Assembly (NCBI GenBank): GCA_005885085.1
Contig: VAXY01000017.1
Coordinates: 1 to 10,935 of the forward strand
DNA length: 10,935 nucleotides
Reading direction: 5' to 3'
From: Actinomycetota bacterium
GTDB lineage: Bacteria > Actinomycetota > Thermoleophilia > Gaiellales > Gaiellaceae
A model generated the notes under the pieces. That model was not told where the DNA came from. It saw nothing but the letters and a program-made list of their open reading frames with translations, and ran no database searches. The number at the start of each line of letters is the position of its first letter. The stretch's first letter is position 1. The translations under genes were made by a program, and so were the position numbers. Shown piece by piece: positions 5,739-10,935 of the stretch.

Positions 5739-6894
5739 GCGCGTCGGCCTTGTCCGTGCGCTCCCAGGTGAAATCGCGGTCCTCGCGGCCGAAGTGCCCG
5801 TACGCGGCGGTCTTCGCGAAGATCGGGCGGCGCAGGTCGAGGTCGCGTAGAATCGCCGCGGGACGCAGGTCGAAGTGCTCGCGCACCAGCGCCTCGATCC
5901 GGTCGACGGGGATGTGCTCGGTGTCGAAGGTTCCCACCGCGATCGAGACGGGATGCGCGACGCCGATCGCGTACGCAACGTTCACCTCGCAGCGGTCGGC
6001 CAGTCCCGCGGCGACGAGGTTCTTCGCGACGTACCGCGCCGCGTACGCGGCCGACCGGTCGACCTTCGTCGGATCCTTCCCGGAGAAGGCGCCGCCGCCG
6101 TGACGCGCCGCGCCGCCGTACGTGTCGACGATGATCTTGCGGCCGGTGAGCCCGGTGTCGCCCATCGGGCCGCCGAGCACGAACTTGCCGGTCGGATTGA
6201 CGAAGACGAAGTCGCGGTCGTCCATCAGCCGCTTCTCGTCGTAGAGGTCGGTCGGCAGGATCGGATGCAGGACGCGCTCAATGATGTCGGGCTTGATCAA
6301 GTCCTCCGACGAGATCCCGTCCGAGTGCTGCGTCGAGACGAGCACGCGCTCGATCTCCACCGGCCGCTGGCGCCCCTCGTCGTCGGCCTCGTAGCGGATC
6401 GTGACCTGCGCTTTGCCGTCCGGCCGCAGGTACGGCAGCTCGCCCGCCTTGCGCACCTCGGCGAGCCGCTTGCAGATCTTGTGCGCGAGCATGATCGGAA
6501 GGGGCATCAGCTCCTTCGTCTCATTGGTCGCGTAGCCGAACATCATCCCCTGGTCGCCGGCGCCGATCCGGTCGAGCGGATCGCCGTCGCCAGGATCGTG
6601 CTGCACCTCGTAGGAGGAGTCGACGCCGAGCGCGATGTCAGGCGATTGCTCGTCGATCGCGACCACGACACCGCAGGTGGTCGCGTCGAAGCCCCACTCC
6701 GAATGCGTGTAGCCGATCTCTGAGATGCGCTCGCGCACGAGCTTCGGGATGTCGACGTAGATCTCGGTCGAGATCTCGCCGGCGACGACGACGAGGCCGG
6801 TCGTGATCAGGGTCTCGCAGGCGACGCGACCCCCCGGATCCGATCCGAGCACGGCGTCGAGGACAGATTCGGAGGTGAAGAGGAACTCGCGCAT
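5695..6894 (-). CDS. metK: S-adenosylmethionine synthetase (MetK) with in-frame 16-residue deletion of the HPDK catalytic segment
   Basis: MetK makes S-adenosylmethionine from ATP and methionine in the cytoplasm. The 399-residue frame matches the family nearly throughout: GAGDQGMMFGYATNET (111-126), STQHSDG (187-193), GGPMGDTGLTGRKIIVDTYG (241-260), RHGGGAFSGKDPTKVDRSAAY (264-284) and AAYGHFGRE (363-371). The N-terminus reads FTSESV directly followed by LDAVLGSDP. In normal MetK a 16-residue block of the form (S/T)EGHPDKIADQISDAV lies between them. E27, E40 and Q83 fall exactly 16 short of E. coli E43 (potassium), E56 and Q99 (methionine). The missing block contains the catalytic His of HPDK and the magnesium-binding Asp, so the product should be inactive as it stands. 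The reading frame stays open on both sides. The start is 28 bp after the upstream lipoprotein stop. The gene is either a true variant or an assembly/sequence error at 6861/6862. Confidence 0.93.
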   Translation of the reverse strand: MREFLFTSESVLDAVLGSDPGGRVACETLITTGLVVVAGEISTEIYVDIPKLVRERISEIGYTHSEWGFDATTCGVVVAIDEQSPDIALGVDSSYEVQHDPGDGDPLDRIGAGDQGMMFGYATNETKELMPLPIMLAHKICKRLAEVRKAGELPYLRPDGKAQVTIRYEADDEGRQRPVEIERVLVSTQHSDGISSEDLIKPDIIERVLHPILPTDLYDEKRLMDDRDFVFVNPTGKFVLGGPMGDTGLTGRKIIVDTYGGAARHGGGAFSGKDPTKVDRSAAYAARYVAKNLVAAGLADRCEVNVAYAIGVAHPVSIAVGTFDTEHIPVDRIEALVREHFDLRPAAILRDLDLRRPIFAKTAAYGHFGREDRDFTWERTDKADALRDAAGVAVGTAAR

Positions 6895-6907
6895 GCCGTT
6901 CGCGCGG

Positions 6908-6913
6908 AGACTA
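6908..6913 (-). promoter_or_regulatory. Candidate -10 element upstream of metK
   Basis: On the minus strand this reads TAGTCT, a TANNNT match ending 13 nt before the metK ATG, which would give a 5' leader of about 6 nt. The 28-bp gap to the upstream lipoprotein gene contains no Shine-Dalgarno and is too small for a SAM riboswitch. metK may therefore have its own promoter in addition to read-through from the gpsA-side genes. Confidence 0.3.
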
Positions 6914-6922
6914 CCGGGGCGG

Positions 6923-8401
6923 CTACTTGAGCCGGAGGAAGAAGCTCACCTGGAGCTCGTGCGAGTGCGCGACCGCGTATTCGACCGCGGAGCGGAGCGG
7001 CTTGATGTTCCTGCCGATCTCAGCGGGCAGATGCTGCCGGGCCAGCTTCTCGACCAGGGGAACACTGCTGTGGATGTCGACGTAGAGAAAGCCGTACGTC
7101 TGATCGGGCAGTCCCGACGCGTCCGCGGCGTCCTTGAAGCTCTCACTTTGGGAGAGTGATTCGCCGCGGTCCTTCACGCCTCGGATGCCGCCCGGCTGGT
7201 CGGTCACGACGAGCTTTCCGTCGATGTCGGCGTAGTAGAGACCGACGCCGTTCGACGCCATCGCGTGGACCGGGGTGCCCTCGATCGTCAAGGCCTGTGG
7301 CGGCGCTCCCAGCTCACGCTTGACGAGGCGGTCGACGATCGCCTCGCCGTCCGTGCCCGCTCCGGGCGCGGCGACCAGCGTCACTTCCGGGATTACGAAC
7401 GGAACGCTCGGCGAGCGGGAGGTGCCCGGCCGCACGTAGATCGCGTTCTCGCCCTGCAGCACGCGACCGATCTCCTGCAGCGGCTTCGCGAACTGACCGT
7501 ACGCCGGATCGTTGAAGAGCGCATTCTTCTGCAGGCCGGAGAACATGTTCTTCGTCCCGTGGAACGTCAGGTAGAGGAGCGCGTTCGCCGGCGCGGTTCC
7601 GAGCAGCTTCGGCTTGAAGCCCGACGATGTGGGGATGCCCTTGAAAAGCTTCCCCGCAGTCCCGTGTACGATCGCGTCCAGGCCGACGCCGTCTGACGTC
7701 GCGCCGACCCGCAGCCCGATCCAGTCGAGCGTGCCGACCTTGTCGAGATACGGCCGCACCTGGGAGCCGCCGTACTTGCGCGCGAGGCTCATCAGGAACC
7801 TGCCGTTGACGTAGGCGCGCACGACCGAATCGCCGCCGAGCCGATCCATCGACTGCTTGAAGGTGGGCTCGCCGGAGAGAGGCTTCGCCGCGGAGTTGCT
7901 CGCCTGCTCGAAGCGGTCGATCGTGGCCTGCTCGGGAGAGACGACTTCCCAGCCGCGGAACTTGTCGGTGACGACATGGTTCGTGGGATCGGTCTCCGAG
8001 GCGTTGGCCTTGGCGATCAGTTCCTTGAACTTCGCCTCGTCACTCGGCTGCGCGAGGGCGACGAAGTTCCGCCCGTTGTTCTCGAAGTCGAGCCAGGCGA
8101 AGTCGAGCTCCTTCCCGAGCGCGGGCTTGACGTCCTTCGCCCAGTCGAGCTTGCCCTGCTTGCTCAGGTCGGTCTTGATGGCGTCGACGCCTTTCTGCTT
8201 GTCGGGGAATTTCCCCGCCAACCTGTTGATCGTCTGCCACTGCGACGAGCTCGAGTCGGTGTCGATCGCGAGGAACGCCGGAGCCGAGGCCGGGACGATG
8301 TCGCTCGCGCCCGCACCGATCCGCGCCGTCGTGCCGCCGCAGCCCGCGGCAACCAACGCCGTGGCGGCCAGGACCCCTGTCAGCCGGCGCATCATCTGCA
8401 T
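6923..8401 (-). CDS. DUF3352-type lipoprotein, second of a tandem pair
   Basis: A secreted, probably membrane-anchored lipoprotein of unknown function, 492 residues from ATG 8401. The N-terminus MQMMRRL leads into a hydrophobic stretch and a lipobox-like LVAAGC, with the lipidated Cys at about residue 21, then a short linker and VPASAPAFLAIDTDSSSSQWQTI, typical of DUF3352 proteins. Later segments such as FVALAQPSDEAKF and GFLYVDIHSSVPLVEKL align with the neighbouring gene, so the two are paralogues by duplication. No enzymatic motif is visible. Other possible starts are TTG at 8410 and the ATG pair at 8395/8392; all keep the signal peptide. None has a clear Shine-Dalgarno. The 26-bp gap to the upstream paralogue and 28-bp gap to metK suggest one transcription unit. 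Confidence 0.8.
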   Translation of the reverse strand: MQMMRRLTGVLAATALVAAGCGGTTARIGAGASDIVPASAPAFLAIDTDSSSSQWQTINRLAGKFPDKQKGVDAIKTDLSKQGKLDWAKDVKPALGKELDFAWLDFENNGRNFVALAQPSDEAKFKELIAKANASETDPTNHVVTDKFRGWEVVSPEQATIDRFEQASNSAAKPLSGEPTFKQSMDRLGGDSVVRAYVNGRFLMSLARKYGGSQVRPYLDKVGTLDWIGLRVGATSDGVGLDAIVHGTAGKLFKGIPTSSGFKPKLLGTAPANALLYLTFHGTKNMFSGLQKNALFNDPAYGQFAKPLQEIGRVLQGENAIYVRPGTSRSPSVPFVIPEVTLVAAPGAGTDGEAIVDRLVKRELGAPPQALTIEGTPVHAMASNGVGLYYADIDGKLVVTDQPGGIRGVKDRGESLSQSESFKDAADASGLPDQTYGFLYVDIHSSVPLVEKLARQHLPAEIGRNIKPLRSAVEYAVAHSHELQVSFFLRLK

Positions 8402-8427
8402 GTTGCCCAATCGGCCGGACGCTGTAA

Positions 8428-9651
8428 CTACTTGAGCGCTGCCCGGACGACCAACCGGGACGGCGTGCCGAAGGCGACGACCGTGGCGATCGGGTCGAGC
8501 CGCGAGAGCTGCGGCGGGGAGGACGAGCTCGGGTTGACCAGCTGAGTCAGCGTGTCAAGTAGCGGCTTCAGGCGTTGAACGTCGGCGTACGCCAGGAACG
8601 TGACGCGGTCGGGCGCCCCGGCGGCAGCGAGTGCGTCCTTGAACGGCTGGTCGTCGACGAGTGCTCCCCCGGTCGCGCCTCCGGAGGGCGGACCGTTCGT
8701 CAGCACGACACGCGAGCCGTAGCGCGCGACGCGCAGGACGAGCGCGTTACCGGTTCGCGCCTCGATCTTCGCCGCGGCCGTGTGCAGCGCGCGTTCGGCG
8801 GCCTGCGGATCGGGGCTTTGCACCTCGAGCGCGAACGTCGGCACGAGCGTCCCCTGCAGGACGTAGAGCACGCCCTCGCCGCGCAACGCAGGCAGCAGCT
8901 GCGCGACCGACAGACCGAGATAGCGGTCGACGCCGGGCAGGTGCGCGAGCGTGTGGTCGAGATCCTTGAAGGAGACGGCCGCGATCGCGCCCGAGGGGAC
9001 GTCGCGCAGCAGCGTCGGGCGGTACGCGGCCGGCGCCTGTTTCGGCGATTGAGCCTGGACGTTCAGCTGGAGCGCATTCGCGTCGCCGGTGAGTCGGGCA
9101 GCGAACCACTTCGCCGAGCCGAGTCCCTCGAGCGAGCCGCCCTTGATGAAGGCCGTCGCGAGCGAATTGCCGCTCAACGCGCTCTCGGCTGCCCGGAAGC
9201 CAGCGTCGTCCGCGAGCGACTTGCCCGAGTGTGCGGCACGAACCGCGGCGAAGACGTCTTGCGAGTCGGCGACGACGGACCAGTCGCCGACCTGCTGCAC
9301 GGTGTAGTGGTCGTGCCCCTTGTCGAACTGCGCCGCAAAGTCGCGCAGCTTCGCCTCGTCGTGGGGTTTCGCGAAGGCGACGGCTTCTTTGCCGACCACT
9401 GCAACGCTCAACGCGTCCCCGGCGGCAGCCTTGAGCTCGCCCAGCTTGAGCTTCGGCCCGGCGAGATCGGCCACGGTCCGCCACTGCTGCGAGTCGAAGT
9501 TGGTGTCGAGGCTGACGAACGCGTCGGCGTTCGGCGGGACGAGGCTCGCGGCATCGGTGGTGAGGCTGCTCGTGGTCTGGGAAGCGGCGCTCCCACAGCC
9601 GGCGAGCACCAGCACGAGCGCGGCAAGGGCGGCGGCGCGCATCGCCACCAT
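8428..9651 (-). CDS. DUF3352-type lipoprotein, first of a tandem pair
   Basis: A 407-residue predicted lipoprotein with signal peptide MVAMRAAALAALVLVLAGCG; LAGC is a good lipobox with Cys19 as the lipidated residue. The mature part starts with a Ser/Thr-rich linker, then VPPNADAFVSLDTNFDSQQWRTV, which parallels the start of the downstream paralogue (shared pattern VP--A-AF---DT---S-QW-T). FAKPHDEAKLRDFA and TFLAYADVQRLKPLLDTL match later segments of the paralogue. A Ser/Pro-rich patch (NPSSSSPP) lies near the C-terminus. Function is unknown. I place the start at ATG 9651 rather than an upstream start at 9735 because it begins directly with the signal peptide, lies 8 bp after the gpsA stop codon and has GAGGG 5 nt upstream. 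It is thus probably co-transcribed with gpsA. Confidence 0.82.
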   Translation of the reverse strand: MVAMRAAALAALVLVLAGCGSAASQTTSSLTTDAASLVPPNADAFVSLDTNFDSQQWRTVADLAGPKLKLGELKAAAGDALSVAVVGKEAVAFAKPHDEAKLRDFAAQFDKGHDHYTVQQVGDWSVVADSQDVFAAVRAAHSGKSLADDAGFRAAESALSGNSLATAFIKGGSLEGLGSAKWFAARLTGDANALQLNVQAQSPKQAPAAYRPTLLRDVPSGAIAAVSFKDLDHTLAHLPGVDRYLGLSVAQLLPALRGEGVLYVLQGTLVPTFALEVQSPDPQAAERALHTAAAKIEARTGNALVLRVARYGSRVVLTNGPPSGGATGGALVDDQPFKDALAAAGAPDRVTFLAYADVQRLKPLLDTLTQLVNPSSSSPPQLSRLDPIATVVAFGTPSRLVVRAALK

Positions 9652-9656
9652 GGTAG

Positions 9657-9667
9657 CCCTCACTCCT
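9657..9667 (-). promoter_or_regulatory. Shine-Dalgarno sequence overlapping the gpsA stop codon
   Basis: On the minus strand AGGAGTGAGGG covers the last codons and TGA stop of gpsA. GAGGG ends 5 nt before the ATG at 9651, which fixes the start of the first DUF3352 gene and implies coupled translation with gpsA. It is the only clear Shine-Dalgarno I find at a gene start in the window, in contrast with the leaderless-looking starts of the divergent genes. Confidence 0.6.
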
Positions 9668-10616
9668 CGGTCGGCTGGCGGCCCATCAGACTGGCGAGCA
9701 GTCGGTCGATGCTCTCGCCGCCGAGGACACGACACACGCCTTCCGTGATCGGGAGCTCGACGCCGAGCCGGTGCGAGAGATCCCGCAGCACCGGCGCGGT
9801 CGTCAGCCCCTCGACCACCTGCCCGATCTCGGCGGCCGCGTCGTCCGGTGACGCCCCGCGCGCGATCAGCTCGCCGGCACGGCGGTTGCGGCCGTAGTCG
9901 GAGAAGCAGGTCACGATCAGGTCGCCCATCCCGGCCAGGCCGGAGAAGGTCTCGGGCTGCGCGCCCTCCGCCTCGCCGAGCCGAGCCATCTCGACCAGGC
10001 CGCGCGTGATCAGGCTCGCCTTCGCGTTGTCGCCGAGCCCGAGGCCGTCGACGCCGCCGGCCGCGAGCGCAATCACGTTCTTCGCCGCCGCGCAGAGCTC
10101 AACGCCGACGAGGTCGTCGTTCACGTAGACGCGGAAGATCATGGAGTTGATCGCCTCCTGCAGCTGCTCGGCGAGGGCGTGATCCTCGCTCGCGATCACG
10201 GTCGCCGACGGCAGCCCGTCGGCGATCTCCTGCGCCATGTTCGGCCCGGAGAGGACGGCGACCGGCCTTCCCGGCACCCGCGTCGACAGGCGCTCGCCGG
10301 TCGCGGGGTCGAGCCCCTTGGTCAGGCTCAGCACGGGCGCGTTACCCGGCAGCGCGGCGGCGACGGCGGCGAACGCGCGGCTGGGCACGGCGAGCACGAC
10401 GAGATCCGCGCCGGCGATCGGGGCCTCGTCGACCGTCATGGCGGAGACGCCGCGCAGATCGGCTGTCTTCAGGTAGCGCGGGTTGTGTCCGGTCTCGTTG
10501 ATCGCGCGTGCCTGTTCGGCGTCACGGCACGCGAGCGTGACCTCGTGGTCTCGGTGGCGGAGCACGCAGGAGAAACCCGTTCCCCACGAGCCGCCGCCGA
10601 CGACCACGACTTTCAC
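9660..10616 (-). CDS. gpsA: NAD(P)-dependent glycerol-3-phosphate dehydrogenase GpsA
   Basis: A 318-residue cytoplasmic enzyme that reduces dihydroxyacetone phosphate to sn-glycerol-3-phosphate for phospholipid synthesis. The N-terminal Rossmann motif is VVVVGGGSWGTGFSCVL (3-19), a GxGSWGT variant with Gly for the common Ala. Further family motifs are LSLTKGLDP (96-104), VLSGPNMAQEIADG (119-133 region), AAAKNVIALAAG with the catalytic Lys, NAKASLITRGLVEM, FSGLAGMGDLIVTC, and RNRRAGELIARG. Length is near the usual 320-340. The start is GTG at 10616, directly before the Rossmann strand; no Shine-Dalgarno is evident and the divergent GNAT gene begins about 17 bp away. It heads the minus-strand run gpsA, DUF3352, DUF3352, metK. 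Confidence 0.96.
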   Translation of the reverse strand: MKVVVVGGGSWGTGFSCVLRHRDHEVTLACRDAEQARAINETGHNPRYLKTADLRGVSAMTVDEAPIAGADLVVLAVPSRAFAAVAAALPGNAPVLSLTKGLDPATGERLSTRVPGRPVAVLSGPNMAQEIADGLPSATVIASEDHALAEQLQEAINSMIFRVYVNDDLVGVELCAAAKNVIALAAGGVDGLGLGDNAKASLITRGLVEMARLGEAEGAQPETFSGLAGMGDLIVTCFSDYGRNRRAGELIARGASPDDAAAEIGQVVEGLTTAPVLRDLSHRLGVELPITEGVCRVLGGESIDRLLASLMGRQPTEE

Positions 10617-10633
10617 GGACCTAGAATCTCACT
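10617..10633. promoter_or_regulatory. Divergent promoter region between gpsA and the GNAT-like gene
   Basis: TAGAAT (10622-10627, plus strand) is a strong TANNNT -10; six bases later, at 10634, is the in-frame ACG proposed as the start region of the right-hand gene. On the minus strand the overlapping hexamer GATTCT (10628-10623) ends 6 nt before the gpsA GTG, but it mismatches TANNNT at the first base. As with priA, there is no space for leaders on either side. Confidence 0.4.
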
Positions 10634-10935
10634 ACGGACGATCTGAAACGGATTCAGGCATACCTACGGGTCGCCGCACCGCGTGGGCGCGATCACGAGC
10701 AGATCGGTCCGTTCCTGGCGACCTTCCATCGGCTCGACGAGAACCCTTACCTGAACTACGCCATTCCCGACGACGGCGCGACGCCGTCGGCGGCGGACGT
10801 CGAAGCGCTCGTCGACGCGTACCGCGAACGCACGCGGAAGCCGCGGCTCGAATACATCCCGTCGCTCGCGCCCGCGGTGGAGCCGGCGCTGCTGGCCGCG
10901 GGCTTCGCGGTCGAGGGGCTGCTCCCGCTGATGAC
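10634..10935 (+). CDS. Probable GNAT-type N-acetyltransferase, N-terminal part, truncated by window edge; start codon uncertain
   Basis: An open frame of about 100 codons runs off the right edge. It encodes a coherent protein: DDLKRIQAYLRVAAPRG, EQIGPFLATFHRLDENPYL, NYAIPDDGATPSAADVEALV, then RKPRLEYIPSLAPAVEPA and AAGFAVEGLLPLM. The strand-helix-strand pattern with RLEY and an 'AGF-VEG-LPLM' ending resembles the N-terminal half of some actinobacterial GNAT proteins; the acetyl-CoA site would lie beyond the edge, so the family call is by resemblance only. The frame is open from 10625 (after TAG at 10622-10624) but contains no ATG, GTG or TTG before residues that look conserved. The start may be ACG at 10634 (leaderless, 6 nt after the -10), CTG at 10643 or ATT at 10652, or a base may be wrong. 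Confidence 0.55.

Noticed and set aside
4307..6103. Plus-strand open frame of 598 codons crossing two genes
   Set aside because: It runs out of frame through the membrane protein and then antisense through metK, has Arg-rich composition and no recognisable domain. Both underlying genes are well supported.
6895..6922. Possible SAM riboswitch upstream of metK
   Set aside because: The gap is only 28 bp and has no room for a SAM aptamer; there is no matching structure in the preceding coding sequence that I can see.
9652..9735. Upstream extension of the first DUF3352 gene into gpsA
   Set aside because: The extra residues are Arg-rich and precede the signal peptide, and overlap the coding end of gpsA. 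The ATG at 9651 has a Shine-Dalgarno and starts directly at the signal peptide.
8575..9897. Plus-strand open frame of 440 codons opposite a lipoprotein gene and gpsA
   Set aside because: Arg/Val-rich shadow product without motifs; the minus-strand genes have signal peptide, lipobox and GpsA motifs.
1..10935. Defence system, CRISPR array, prophage or insertion sequence
   Set aside because: No direct repeat arrays, transposase, integrase, nuclease or toxin-antitoxin-like genes were seen; composition is uniform and the genes are mainly housekeeping.

Overview
The window is a high-GC, gene-dense chromosomal segment with no mobile elements, tRNAs, rRNAs or CRISPR. Codon usage is strongly G/C-ending. 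Most genes that open a transcription unit lack a Shine-Dalgarno sequence and instead have a TANNNT -10 element 6-9 nt before the start codon. DUF3352-type lipoproteins and a complete PriA helicase are present. This points to a deep-branching actinobacterial lineage such as Thermoleophilia (Gaiellales/Solirubrobacterales). That placement is inferred from gene style and remembered protein resemblance, not from any search.

Layout, left to right. (1) 1-1476, minus: the N-terminal 492 codons of PriA, the replication-restart helicase; its end lies beyond the left edge. (2) 1500-2093, plus: a small class I SAM-dependent methyltransferase, divergent from priA across 23 bp. (3) 2068-2901, minus: a ZIP-family metal transporter. 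(4) 2937-3623, plus: a DtxR/MntR-family metalloregulator, divergent from the ZIP gene across 35 bp that contain a perfect 7-4-7 palindrome, the likely shared operator. (5) 3624-3746: a hairpin-rich intergenic region. (6) 3747-5738, plus: a polytopic membrane protein resembling GT-C glycosyltransferases with a C-terminal soluble domain; its end overlaps metK. (7) A minus-strand run read from right to left: gpsA (10616-9660), two tandem DUF3352 lipoproteins (9651-8428 and 8401-6923), and metK (6894-5695), with gaps of only 8, 26 and 28 bp. (8) From about 10634, plus: the start of a probable GNAT-type acetyltransferase, cut by the right edge.

Functionally this is mostly housekeeping: replication restart, glycerol-3-phosphate synthesis for phospholipids, SAM synthesis, and metal homeostasis. 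Three points stand out. MetK has a clean in-frame loss of exactly 16 residues that removes the catalytic HPDK segment, while the rest of the protein aligns with the family. The ZIP/regulator pair shares a compact operator, and the regulator has non-canonical residues at the usual metal-ligand positions. Three divergent gene pairs have very short spacers with overlapping or closely nested -10 elements and little or no room for a 5' leader. I see no evidence for a novel defence or mobile system here.
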